Source: an uncultured Riemerella sp.
GTDB lineage: Bacteria; Bacteroidota; Bacteroidia; Flavobacteriales; Weeksellaceae
Direction: 5' to 3'
Assembly: GCA_938037185.1 (NCBI GenBank)
Contig: CALHQK010000058.1
Coordinates: forward strand, 1-28,293
DNA length: 28,293 nucleotides
The position numbers and the translations under genes are program-made. Every line of letters starts with the position of its first letter. The first letter of the stretch is position 1. Below are positions 16,816 to 23,883 of the stretch, piece by piece. The notes under the pieces were generated by a model. That model was not told where the DNA came from and did not search any database. It saw only the letters and a list, made by a program, of their open reading frames with translations.

Positions 16816-16832
16816 AAAATATTTTACTTTTG
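16801..16832 (+). promoter_or_regulatory. Promoter of the DUF4293 gene
   Basis: TTTG at 16801-16804 and TACTTTTG at 16825-16832 are 20 bp apart, an ideal -33/-7 pair. Transcription should begin near 16839, about 24 nt before the GTG at 16863. Confidence 0.65.
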
Positions 16833-16862
16833 TGCTTTATTTCTTATTTAAAATTAAAAATC

Positions 16863-17252
16863 GTGTTACAGAGAATACAAACTGCATATCTTTTGGTAAC
16901 TGTTCTGTGTGGATTGGCGTTATTCGCCTATGCTGCTGATATTGAGGTTTTTGAAAACACATTTATTGTAAAAGGGTTAGCAGTTATTTCAGCATTATTA
17001 TCTACAATTACAATTTTTAGTTTTAAAAACAGAACGAGACAAATTTTGTTCAACTATTTGAACATTTTTATAAACGCTTTGTTGGTTAGTTTATTGGTTT
17101 ACTGGATGCTAAATTTATCTGGAGGAATACATTTTCCTGAGAAAGGTATTGAGCCTGTTTTTCCATCTATTTCTATTATCTGCCTGTTTTTGGCAAATAA
17201 AAACATTCGTAAAGATGAAAGGCTCGTAAAATCAGTAGATAGACTCCGATAA
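16863..17252 (+). CDS. DUF4293 family small membrane protein
   Basis: A 129-residue integral membrane protein starting at GTG 16863. The opening VLQRIQTAYLLVTVLCGLAL matches the usual (M)LQRIQT start of DUF4293 proteins, which is why I choose it. A longer reading from TTG at 16830 would begin inside the -7 promoter element. Four hydrophobic segments are visible: about residues 7-24, 33-53, 62-82 and 101-116. The C-terminus is polar with KNIRKDERLVKSVDRLR. Function is unknown; it is a conserved Bacteroidota family often next to rho in my recollection. It stands alone between a strong promoter and a terminator. Confidence 0.8.
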   Translation: MLQRIQTAYLLVTVLCGLALFAYAADIEVFENTFIVKGLAVISALLSTITIFSFKNRTRQILFNYLNIFINALLVSLLVYWMLNLSGGIHFPEKGIEPVFPSISIICLFLANKNIRKDERLVKSVDRLR

Positions 17253-17276
17253 TCTTACAACGATTTATTTTGAGTG

Positions 17277-17310
17277 AAAAACCAGTCTCTTTTGGCTGGT
17301 TTTTGTTTTT
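17277..17310 (+). terminator. Rho-independent terminator after the DUF4293 gene
   Basis: Stem ACCAGTC/GGCTGGT (17281-17287 with 17294-17300, one T-G wobble), extended by four A-T pairs, a 6-nt loop and a T-rich tail. Confidence 0.8.
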
Positions 17311-17331
17311 TACTTAGAAATGTGTAATTTG
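17302..17331 (+). promoter_or_regulatory. Possible degenerate promoter for the MsbA-like exporter gene
   Basis: TTTG at 17302-17305 lies 19 bp before TAATTTG (17325-17331), which is the -7 consensus shortened by one base. The ATG at 17351 follows after 19 nt. The -33 element lies in the tail of the preceding terminator. Confidence 0.35.
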
Positions 17332-17350
17332 GACCACTGAAATTGAATTT

Positions 17351-19192
17351 ATGAATCCATATAGAAAAATCTTGGCTTTTGCCAACCCTCACAAGAAATA
17401 TATTTTTGCAAGTTTATTATTTAACATTCTGTATTCTGTATTCCAGATTGCTTCTGCGGGAACAATACTTCCTGTTTTAGGGATGCTTTTCGGAACTATA
17501 AACAATAAGAAAACGCCCGTAGAGCCAGAATATATTGGAGGCGGTTTTTCGGAATATTTTAGTTATCTGAAAGATTATGCATACTATTTCATAGAATTAA
17601 AAGTTCATCAGCATGGGGCGCTTACGGTTTTGGCATGGCTTTGCATCATTACAGCTGTGGCGTTTTTGGTCAGAAATTTATTCAGATACATCGGTTCTTT
17701 AATGCTGATTTATTACCGTGTAGGAGTAACCAAAGACCTGAGAAGTGCCATGTATAAGAAAATCCTCAGCCTTCCAGTTTCTTTTTTTACGGAGCAAAGA
17801 AAAGGAGATATGATGTCGCGGATGTCCAATGATGTAGGCGAAGTAGAAGGCAGTATTTTAGGCAGTTTAGTGGAATTGTTCAATGCTCCTTTTATGCTGA
17901 TAAGCACTTTGGTTACGCTGTTTTTTGTAAGTCCTGTGCTTACATTATTTACCCTGATTGTGCTGCCAGTAATGGGGACAATCATTGCCCTCATCGGGAA
18001 AAGTTTAAAGAAGGATGCGCATGAAGCTCAAAACGAAATAGGAAATCTATTCTCTATTATAGATGAAACCTTAAAATCTACCAAGATTATTAAAATATTT
18101 AATGCTGACCAGCTGCTTAATAACCGCTTCACAAACACGATAGACAAATGGCTAAAAGCCTCCGTAAATGCAGCCAAAAAAAGAGAACTTGCCTCTCCGA
18201 TGAGTGAGTTTTTAGGAGCAATCACTTTCTTGATTATTACTTGGTACGGCGGTAAGCAGATTATTGAGAACCAAAGCCTTTCGCCTGAGGAGTTTCTGGT
18301 ATTTTTAGCCATGTTTTTCCAAATTTTGCCTCCAGCGAAGAGCCTTGCAAACGCAACTTCTTCAATACAAAAAGGAGGGCCGGCACTAGAGCGGGTGATG
18401 GATATTCTGGATGCCGATGTCAAGATAGAAGAGAAAGCCAATCCAATCGCGATAGAAAGCTTAGAAACAGGTATAAGTTTTCAGGAAGTTGGTTTTTATT
18501 ATAGCGAAGACAGGACTATTCTTAAAAACTTCTCACTCAGCATTCCCAAGGGAAAAACCATCGCACTTGTAGGACAGAGTGGAAGCGGTAAGACCACCAT
18601 TGCCAATCTTTTAGCAAGATTTTATGATGTTACCGAAGGACAGATTTTGATAGACGGACACAACATTAAAGACTTAAAACTATCTGATTACAGGAAACTT
18701 ATTGGTATGGTTACTCAGGAATCCGTGCTTTTCAATGACAGTGTTTATAATAATATTCTCATGGGTAAACCAGAAGCCACCCAAGAAGAAGTAGAAGCGG
18801 CAGCTAAAATTGCCAATGCCCACCAGTTTATCATGGGGCTTGCAGAAGGATATCAAACCAATATAGGCGATGATGGAAACAAACTCTCTGGCGGACAAAA
18901 ACAAAGAATATCCATTGCCCGCGCCGTGCTGAAAAATCCTCCGATTATGATTTTGGATGAGGCAACTTCGGCGCTGGATACCGAGAGCGAGAGATTCGTG
19001 CAGGAAGCATTAGAAAAAATGATGGAGAACAGAACTTCGCTGGTTATCGCCCACCGTCTTTCTACAATCCAGAAAGCAGACTGGATAGTAGTGATGGAAC
19101 GAGGGATGATACTAGAACAGGGAACACATTCAGAGCTGATGCAGAAAAACGGAGCTTACAAAAAACTCGTGGAATTACAAGATTTTGAATAA
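17351..19192 (+). CDS. MsbA-like ABC exporter (lipid A/lipid flippase type)
   Basis: A 613-residue half-transporter working as a homodimer in the inner membrane. The membrane domain with six segments spans about residues 15-340, including a loop at 50-90. The nucleotide-binding domain has Walker A GQSGSGKT (408-415), Q-loop VTQES (454-458), signature LSGGQ (512-516), Walker B MILDEATSALD with D536 and the catalytic E537, and a complete C-terminus with the H-loop AHRLST and an EQGTHSEL tail. This resembles MsbA, which flips lipid A-core, and general lipid or drug exporters of the same class. Unlike the exporter at 6076-7722, all ATPase residues are intact. It is followed 23 nt later by a HerA-like ATPase gene. 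Lipid specificity is inferred, not shown. Confidence 0.85.
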   Translation: MNPYRKILAFANPHKKYIFASLLFNILYSVFQIASAGTILPVLGMLFGTINNKKTPVEPEYIGGGFSEYFSYLKDYAYYFIELKVHQHGALTVLAWLCIITAVAFLVRNLFRYIGSLMLIYYRVGVTKDLRSAMYKKILSLPVSFFTEQRKGDMMSRMSNDVGEVEGSILGSLVELFNAPFMLISTLVTLFFVSPVLTLFTLIVLPVMGTIIALIGKSLKKDAHEAQNEIGNLFSIIDETLKSTKIIKIFNADQLLNNRFTNTIDKWLKASVNAAKKRELASPMSEFLGAITFLIITWYGGKQIIENQSLSPEEFLVFLAMFFQILPPAKSLANATSSIQKGGPALERVMDILDADVKIEEKANPIAIESLETGISFQEVGFYYSEDRTILKNFSLSIPKGKTIALVGQSGSGKTTIANLLARFYDVTEGQILIDGHNIKDLKLSDYRKLIGMVTQESVLFNDSVYNNILMGKPEATQEEVEAAAKIANAHQFIMGLAEGYQTNIGDDGNKLSGGQKQRISIARAVLKNPPIMILDEATSALDTESERFVQEALEKMMENRTSLVIAHRLSTIQKADWIVVMERGMILEQGTHSELMQKNGAYKKLVELQDFE

Positions 19193-19215
19193 AAGCAAAT
19201 CATTAAAAATAAAAT

Positions 19216-20757
19216 ATGATGACAAAGAAAGAACAATTTATAGAAGAATTAAATTCAAGGTATAAGACCAAAGGTGCATTTATCACTTTGGGGAAAGGAA
19301 TTTTAGATGGCGAAGTCCTGCCAGAAGTTGATATCAATATTCCCTTGAAAACCGTGAACCGACATGGGCTGATTGCCGGTGCCACAGGGACAGGAAAGAC
19401 TAAAACCCTGCAAGTTTTCATAGAGCAACTCTCTCATGCTGGTGTTCCTTCTCTTGTGATGGATATCAAGGGAGACCTCTCTGGAGTAGCGGCGGCGGGA
19501 GAAGAAAATGCAAAAATTCAGGAGCGGTATGCTAAAACCAAACTTCCTTACTCATCGCAGGCGTTTCCCGTGGAACTGATGTCTGTTTCTGAGGAAAAAG
19601 GAGTGAAGCTGAGGGCTACAGTTACCGAATTTGGTCCTGTTCTGCTCAGTAAGATATTAGGATTGAATGAAACACAATCGAGCATTATTTCCATTATCTT
19701 TAAATATTGTGATGACAAGGGGCTTCCGCTCATTGATTTGGAAGATTTGAAGAAGGTTTTGCAGTTTGTAACGTATAATCCTCAGGGCAAGAAAGAACTT
19801 GCAGAGGCTTATGGTTCTATTTCTCCAGCCTCTCTGGGTGCAATTCTGCGTTCCATCGTAGCGCTGGAGCAGCAGGGGGCTTCACATATTTTTGGAGAGC
19901 CGAGTTTTGATGTCCAAGACTTACTGGAAACCCGCGATGGCAAGGGTGTGATAAATATTCTGAGAGTTACAGATATTCAAAATAAACCGGCACTGTTTTC
20001 TACTTTTATGTTGTCTCTTTTTGCGGAAATTTACCTTACTTTTCCGGAAGCAGGAGATTTAGATAAACCAAAATTAGCTGTTTTTATAGATGAAGCTCAT
20101 CTTATTTTCAAAGATGCTCCGAAAGTTCTTTTAGACCAAATAGAAACGATGGTAAAGCTCATCCGTTCTAAAGGAGTGGGTATTTATTTCATCACTCAGA
20201 TACCGGGTGATGTGCCGGAGAATGTCCTCAGCCAGCTGGGGCTGAAAATACAGCACGCTCTGAGAGGTTTTACAGCAAAAGACAAAAAAGAAATCAATAA
20301 AGCAGTACAGAACTATCCTACGACAGCCTATTATAAGACCGAGGAGCTTATTCAGGCATTGGGGATAGGTGAAGCACTCATCACTGCATTAGACGAAAAG
20401 GGTATTCCTACGCCTTTGGCACACACTTACCTTATTTCGCCGGAAAGCCGTATGGATGTGCTGTCTGCAGCTGAAATAGACCATTTGGTAAGCACTTCCC
20501 GAATGGTAGCGAAGTATAACCAAAGCATAGACAAAGAATCTGCCTATGAAATCCTAATGAGGAGGATGAATGGCGAAGAGGTTTCCTCAGTGGAACAACC
20601 TGCCGAACCAGCCTCTAAATCTGCCGAGCCGAGCGTCTTTGAGACTATACTGAGCAGTTCCATGGCGCAGACCTTCGGGAAGACCCTTATGCGGGAGGGA
20701 GCGAAGGCCATCATCGGAATGCTTGGATTAAAGGCGACCACAAAGAAGAAAAAGTAG
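19216..20757 (+). CDS. HerA-like/DUF853 ATPase (YjgR family)
   Basis: A 513-residue soluble P-loop ATPase of the FtsK/HerA superfamily. Walker A is GATGTGKT (55-62). Walker B is AVFIDEAHLIF with D292 and E293. An Arg-rich region follows (MVKLIRSKGVGIYFITQIPGD), and a glutamine-bearing sensor motif lies in FITQ. The N-terminal GKGILDGEV and NRHGLIAGATGTGKT are typical of DUF853 proteins such as E. coli YjgR. The residues after about 455 are Ala/Ser/Pro-rich, ending in a Lys-rich tail (KATTKKKK). The family's function is not settled; DNA translocation or a helicase role is inference. It probably shares a transcript with the exporter upstream. The start may be the second ATG at 19219. Confidence 0.88.
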   Translation: MMTKKEQFIEELNSRYKTKGAFITLGKGILDGEVLPEVDINIPLKTVNRHGLIAGATGTGKTKTLQVFIEQLSHAGVPSLVMDIKGDLSGVAAAGEENAKIQERYAKTKLPYSSQAFPVELMSVSEEKGVKLRATVTEFGPVLLSKILGLNETQSSIISIIFKYCDDKGLPLIDLEDLKKVLQFVTYNPQGKKELAEAYGSISPASLGAILRSIVALEQQGASHIFGEPSFDVQDLLETRDGKGVINILRVTDIQNKPALFSTFMLSLFAEIYLTFPEAGDLDKPKLAVFIDEAHLIFKDAPKVLLDQIETMVKLIRSKGVGIYFITQIPGDVPENVLSQLGLKIQHALRGFTAKDKKEINKAVQNYPTTAYYKTEELIQALGIGEALITALDEKGIPTPLAHTYLISPESRMDVLSAAEIDHLVSTSRMVAKYNQSIDKESAYEILMRRMNGEEVSSVEQPAEPASKSAEPSVFETILSSSMAQTFGKTLMREGAKAIIGMLGLKATTKKKK

Positions 20758-20771
20758 GTAAGAAATGGTTT

Positions 20772-20796
20772 TTGGAAGGTTATCCAAGTTTTTTTA
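20772..20796 (+). terminator. Weak first terminator after the DUF853 gene
   Basis: A 5-bp stem TTGGA/TCCAA (20772-20776 with 20783-20787) followed by GTTTTTTT. The stem is short, so this is a supporting hairpin rather than a firm terminator. Confidence 0.4.
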
Positions 20797-20813
20797 GTGG
20801 TAAGATAACAATT

Positions 20814-20837
20814 TGGGGCGATAAGCCCCATTTTTTT
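20814..20837 (+). terminator. Rho-independent terminator after the DUF853 gene
   Basis: A GC-rich stem TGGGGC/GCCCCA (20814-20819 with 20825-20830) with a 5-nt loop, then seven Ts (20831-20837). This is the main end of the exporter/DUF853 transcript. The rest of the gap to the next gene (20838-21014) shows no supported gene. Confidence 0.8.
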
Positions 20838-21014
20838 GTAGTAATCTTTAAAATTTTGTGTATGGAGATGGAGACTTTTTGGTCACTAAATTTCTTTTCT
20901 CTCTTTCCTGATGAGGGCTTAAATTCCTGCTGTTTTCGGAGAGTATATAAAGGGAATCAGTTACATTATTCTTTCGAAAAGGATAGAGAGAAAGCGGCTT
21001 TGTCTATATAATAA

Positions 21015-21290
21015 CTAATGTGCATTGTTCTCCAAATTTACAGTGTTGGGTTTGTGAAGTTCATGCCATCTTTTTATAAATTTATTGATGCTTTTCATGT
21101 CTGATTGGATTAAAATCTTTAGCTTTTTAAGCTTTGTTTCATATCCAGATTTTGTATAGTAGCTTCCTATCTTATGTTCGGAAAGAAAAAAACATATAGA
21201 ATATAGGAGGACTTTTATAACCATCACTTTGGAACAGGACTCTTGTTGTGCTACTTGGGTGAATATCTGCAGCTTACGAGAGATTTTCAT
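21015..21290 (-). CDS. Hypothetical small Lys-rich protein (doubtful)
   Basis: A 91-residue ORF on the minus strand, starting at ATG 21290, 32 nt after the preceding gene of the cluster. It contains one hydrophobic stretch (about residues 22-36, VMVIKVLLYSICFFL) and a very basic middle (ETKLKKLKILIQSD, then KFIKRWHELHK). I recognise no domain. It follows the same direction as three small genes and engB, which favours it, but the AT-rich sequence and lack of a family make it uncertain. It could also be non-coding spacer. Confidence 0.35.
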   Translation of the reverse strand: MKISRKLQIFTQVAQQESCSKVMVIKVLLYSICFFLSEHKIGSYYTKSGYETKLKKLKILIQSDMKSINKFIKRWHELHKPNTVNLENNAH

Positions 21291-21322
21291 GTTTTTGAGA
21301 AGAAGGAGAGAATATAAAGCAT

Positions 21323-21634
21323 TTATGTTTTGTTTCTTTTTTTTCTAGCACTTAATAATGTTTTTATTATTAGATGAATTATTCCCCAGCAAATCAGAAA
21401 TACAATGGTTTGTAATATAAAAATAGAAGAAAAAGATAAATCTACCATTGCTAAACCGAATAAAAGTATATTCACAGGTAAGGTAAAAATAACCAAAGGC
21501 AGCCAGAGAGGGTGTTCGTGACTAAAGCCAAATGTTTGGAATTTAGGGAAGCTTACAAGCACGACCATAGTCCCTAGTAGCACATATACTAAACTTATAC
21601 TAAAAGATAGAAGTAATAATTTTTTGTTTTTCAT
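21323..21634 (-). CDS. Hypothetical small membrane protein, three predicted segments
   Basis: A 103-residue protein with three hydrophobic segments: about residues 5-28, 42-64 and 70-92. It ends in a basic tail (SARKKRNKT), which by the positive-inside rule puts the C-terminus in the cytoplasm. No domain is recognised. Its ATG overlaps the stop of the upstream gene by 4 nt (21631-21634), a sign of translational coupling, so it is very likely a real gene in the engB cluster. Function unknown. Confidence 0.65.
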   Translation of the reverse strand: MKNKKLLLLSFSISLVYVLLGTMVVLVSFPKFQTFGFSHEHPLWLPLVIFTLPVNILLFGLAMVDLSFSSIFILQTIVFLICWGIIHLIIKTLLSARKKRNKT

Positions 21635-22014
21635 TCACATAAAAATTCTGTTGAGGTTAATAGTCCTCTTTTGAAATAGAATTCAGCATAGCATTTATCT
21701 TGCTCTTGGGCGTCGCATAAAGTATCAAAATAATAGACTAACACTTCTGCATCATTGATAAATTTTTTTTCATTAGGTTCTCCAAAAACATTTATAAATT
21801 TTTCTTTTGAAGAGTGGTCTAGGTTGTGTTTTGCTATTAGTTCAATAGCGAGTTTCTCTGTTCTTAGTTTTAGACAGCCGTTTTGGTCTTTTTTCCAGTC
21901 ATTGATAATCACTACATTTTGTTCAGGTTTATCTTTAAATAAATTTTTTAAAAATATACCTGCGGCTAACAGTCCTAATCCTATAATGACATATTTAATT
22001 ATATTATTTTTCAT
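21631..22014 (-). CDS. Hypothetical envelope protein with N-terminal anchor and four cysteines
   Basis: A 127-residue protein with a membrane segment at residues 6-23, then an outside domain of about 100 residues with four Cys (C47, C100, C108, C126) that could form two disulfides. The stretch VFGEPNEKKFINDAEVLVYYF at 76-96 resembles the small BamE/SmpA-like beta fold, in which a GxP turn is followed by tyrosine strands, but this is only a resemblance. It overlaps the genes on both sides (11 nt with the upstream one, 4 nt with the downstream one). Function unknown; an envelope role is inferred from the topology. Confidence 0.7.
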   Translation of the reverse strand: MKNNIIKYVIIGLGLLAAGIFLKNLFKDKPEQNVVIINDWKKDQNGCLKLRTEKLAIELIAKHNLDHSSKEKFINVFGEPNEKKFINDAEVLVYYFDTLCDAQEQDKCYAEFYFKRGLLTSTEFLCE

Positions 22015-22237
22015 CTAAATCTGAGATGTTTATTAGTTTGGAGTAGAAATTAGAACAACCATATTTTTTCCTAATGTATTCTGCTAAATATATTCCCGCT
22101 AAAATCCCACATCCTTCCATAATAATGCACCATAATAAAGACTCAGATAAGTTCCACACGAAGATGCTGATAATACTGGTCACTATTATTGGGCATAAAG
22201 CAATCAGCAGCCAATAAAAAGTTTCTATGAGTTTCAT
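22004..22237 (-). CDS. Hypothetical small membrane protein next to engB
   Basis: A 77-residue protein with two hydrophobic segments (about residues 7-28 and 33-53) and a polar C-terminal tail. No domain is recognised. Its ATG overlaps the engB stop by 4 nt (22234-22237), and its own end overlaps the next gene by 11 nt, so it is embedded in an overlapping run of genes. Function unknown. Confidence 0.65.
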   Translation of the reverse strand: MKLIETFYWLLIALCPIIVTSIISIFVWNLSESLLWCIIMEGCGILAGIYLAEYIRKKYGCSNFYSKLINISDLDEK

Positions 22238-22842
22238 TTAACAGAAATGATTTTATTGGTTCCTTCTATGAAATCCAAAATCTGCTCTCCGCCCAGTTTT
22301 TTCTCTGCTGAGGTGACAAAAATATTGGGCAGTTCTTCCCAAGTTTCTAGAAGAATTTTTTTGTATTCTGCGACGCTTTTTTCTGCGGCAGCTTGGGTTT
22401 TCATCTTGTCTGATTTAGTGAAGATGATGGAAAATGAAATTTGGTTTTCTCCACACCATTCTATAAACTCCAAATCTATTTTCTGTGGCAGGTGGCGGAT
22501 GTCCACCAAAACAAACAAATGAACGAGGTTTTCTCTGTTGAGAATATAGTTGGTAATCAGCTTTTCAAAATCTTTTCTCTGTGATTTAGAAACTCTTGCG
22601 TAGCCGTAGCCGGGAAGGTCGGTAAGATACCATTCTTCATTGACTAAAAAATGATTGATAAGCTGTGTTTTCCCTGGTGTCTGCGAAGTTTTAGCCAAGT
22701 CTTTTTGGTTCATCAGGGCATTGATCAGAGAGGATTTTCCTACATTACTTCGCCCGATGAAAGCGTATTCTGGGAGATTGGGCTCTGGGCAGTCCTGCCA
22801 TTTTTGGCTGCTTTTTACGAAGGAAACAGATTTTATTTTCAT
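22234..22842 (-). CDS. engB: YihA/YsxC family ribosome-assembly GTPase EngB
   Basis: A 202-residue TrmE-Era-EngA-EngB-type GTPase. G1 is GRSNVGKS (30-37), G2 includes the Thr in TPGKTQ (about 55-60), G3 is DLPG (75-78), G4 is TKSD (142-145) and G5 is SAEK (177-180). It is essential in most bacteria for 50S subunit assembly in the cytoplasm. Length is usual. It lies downstream of the alpha/beta hydrolase gene (50-nt gap containing a possible terminator), and three or four small genes follow it with overlaps. I see no TAnnTTTG element immediately upstream, so it may rely on readthrough from the hydrolase promoter. Confidence 0.95.
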   Translation of the reverse strand: MKIKSVSFVKSSQKWQDCPEPNLPEYAFIGRSNVGKSSLINALMNQKDLAKTSQTPGKTQLINHFLVNEEWYLTDLPGYGYARVSKSQRKDFEKLITNYILNRENLVHLFVLVDIRHLPQKIDLEFIEWCGENQISFSIIFTKSDKMKTQAAAEKSVAEYKKILLETWEELPNIFVTSAEKKLGGEQILDFIEGTNKIISVK

Positions 22843-22860
22843 TTCTAAATTTTGTATTTG

Positions 22861-22891
22861 AAAAATGGAAGCTAGTAACTAACTTCCATTT
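22861..22891 (-). terminator. Possible terminator between the hydrolase gene and engB
   Basis: AAATGGAAG/CTTCCATTT arms (22863-22871 with 22883-22891), a 9-bp perfect stem with an 11-nt loop, followed on the minus strand by a short T-run. It sits just after the hydrolase stop. The brief T-run suggests partial termination. Confidence 0.55.
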
Positions 22892-22892
22892 G

Positions 22893-23645
22893 TTAAACTT
22901 TATCTTTTAACCAGTTGTAGAGAATTTCATTAAATTCCTCTGGTTTTTCCATCATTGCGGCGTGCCCACATTGGTCTATCCAAAACAGCTCAGAATTAGG
23001 TATCAGTCTGTTCATTTCTATGGCCACATCTGGTGGAGTTACATTGTCCTGTTTTCCCCATATGATGCAGGTAGGACATTTGATGTTAGGCAGTTCATTC
23101 TGCATATTGTGTTTGATGGCGCTTCTTGCAAGCATTACTGTTTTTATGCCTTTCATTCGGTCATTTACAATACCAAAAACTTCATCTACAAGTTCATCTG
23201 TGGCTACATCAGGGTTGTAGAAAACTTCTTGGGTTTTTCTTTTGATGTATTCTTTGTCGCTTTTTCTAGGGAAACTATCTCCGAAAGAACGCTCGTAAAG
23301 TCCTGAACTTCCTGTAAGAACAAGAGAATGAACATATTCTGGACGAGCTAAAGTAAGTATAAGTCCTATATGTCCTCCCATGGAGTTTCCTACTAAAGTC
23401 ACAGGTTTTCCTATCTGATGTTTTATGAATTTTCCTACGAATTTTGCAAGGCTTGTGAGGTTAGTATTTAGCACGGGCAAATCATATACAGGCAGCTGAG
23501 GGACATACACTTTGAAACCCTTGTCTGCGAAGAATTCAGCCATTTCCTCAAAATTGCTAAGTCCTCCCATAAGCCCATGCAGAAGAACCATAGGATGTCC
23601 TTCCCCTTTTTCTAAAAAAGTGAAGTTTTTTTCCTTTTTAAACAT
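22893..23645 (-). CDS. Alpha/beta hydrolase
   Basis: A 250-residue alpha/beta hydrolase from the ATG at 23645, chosen because homologues begin MFKKEKNFTFLE; an in-frame ATG at 23663 adds six residues. The oxyanion-side HGLMGG is at 23-28. The nucleophile elbow is GNSMGG with S88, the acid is D200 in WGKQDNVTP, and the His is H228 in CGHAAMMEKP. No signal peptide is seen, so it is cytoplasmic. Such genes sit next to mraZ and engB in many Bacteroidota, but I know of no established function; esterase or lipid hydrolysis would be a guess. It is divergent from mraZ. Confidence 0.88.
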   Translation of the reverse strand: MFKKEKNFTFLEKGEGHPMVLLHGLMGGLSNFEEMAEFFADKGFKVYVPQLPVYDLPVLNTNLTSLAKFVGKFIKHQIGKPVTLVGNSMGGHIGLILTLARPEYVHSLVLTGSSGLYERSFGDSFPRKSDKEYIKRKTQEVFYNPDVATDELVDEVFGIVNDRMKGIKTVMLARSAIKHNMQNELPNIKCPTCIIWGKQDNVTPPDVAIEMNRLIPNSELFWIDQCGHAAMMEKPEEFNEILYNWLKDKV

Positions 23646-23686
23646 GATAGATTTAAAAATCATACTTTACATAAATCCTGCACTCG

Positions 23687-23694
23687 CAAAAATA
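23687..23694 (-). promoter_or_regulatory. -7 element TATTTTTG for the hydrolase gene
   Basis: On the minus strand 23694 to 23687 reads TATTTTTG (TAnnTTTG), giving a leader of about 35 nt to the ATG at 23645. No -33 TTTG is clear. Confidence 0.4.
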
Positions 23695-23753
23695 CAAAAA
23701 AAATGAAATAAAAAAATATTAATTGAAAAGTATTTTAATAAAACCTGCTAAAA

Positions 23754-23794
23754 TTTAGATTTATCTAAACAAAGCTATATAAGCGTTTTTAGAT
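23754..23794. promoter_or_regulatory. Three copies of TTTAGAT in the hydrolase-mraZ spacer
   Basis: TTTAGAT at 23754-23760 and its inverse ATCTAAA at 23763-23769 form a perfect 7-bp palindrome with a 2-nt centre. A third copy, TTTAGAT, is at 23788-23794. The palindrome lies immediately downstream, on the minus strand, of a second candidate -7 element (TAGCTTTG, 23777 to 23770), where an operator would sit. AT-rich DNA can produce such heptamers by chance. Confidence 0.4.
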
Positions 23795-23834
23795 AAAGGT
23801 TTGATTAAAAGTTATTAACATTAAGTTTTAAAAG

Positions 23835-23849
23835 TGGGAAAAAGTGGGA
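23835..23849 (+). promoter_or_regulatory. Candidate MraZ operator: two TGGGA boxes with a 5-nt spacer
   Basis: TGGGA at 23835-23839 and again at 23845-23849, separated by five bases, inside an exact 10-nt tandem repeat (AAAGTGGGAA at 23831-23840 and 23841-23850). E. coli MraZ is known to bind TGGGN repeats with 5-nt spacers in its own promoter. The second box is 20 bp from the -7 element, so it occupies the -33 position. Confidence 0.75.
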
Positions 23850-23868
23850 ATTTTTAGAAATTAATATA

Positions 23869-23876
23869 TAAATTTG
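23869..23876 (+). promoter_or_regulatory. -7 promoter element TAAATTTG of the mraZ/dcw operon
   Basis: TAAATTTG is a full TAnnTTTG match, 7 nt before the mraZ ATG at 23884. Transcription would begin at or within a couple of bases of the start codon, so the mRNA may be leaderless. Confidence 0.65.
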
Positions 23877-23883
23877 TCCCCAA

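Noticed and set aside
16830..16862. A longer DUF4293 protein starting at TTG 16830.
   Set aside because: The TTG is the end of the -7 element TACTTTTG; the family start (V/M)LQRIQT is at GTG 16863.
20772..21011. A 79-codon plus-strand frame after the DUF853 gene.
   Set aside because: It begins with TTG inside a terminator hairpin and reads across the second terminator.
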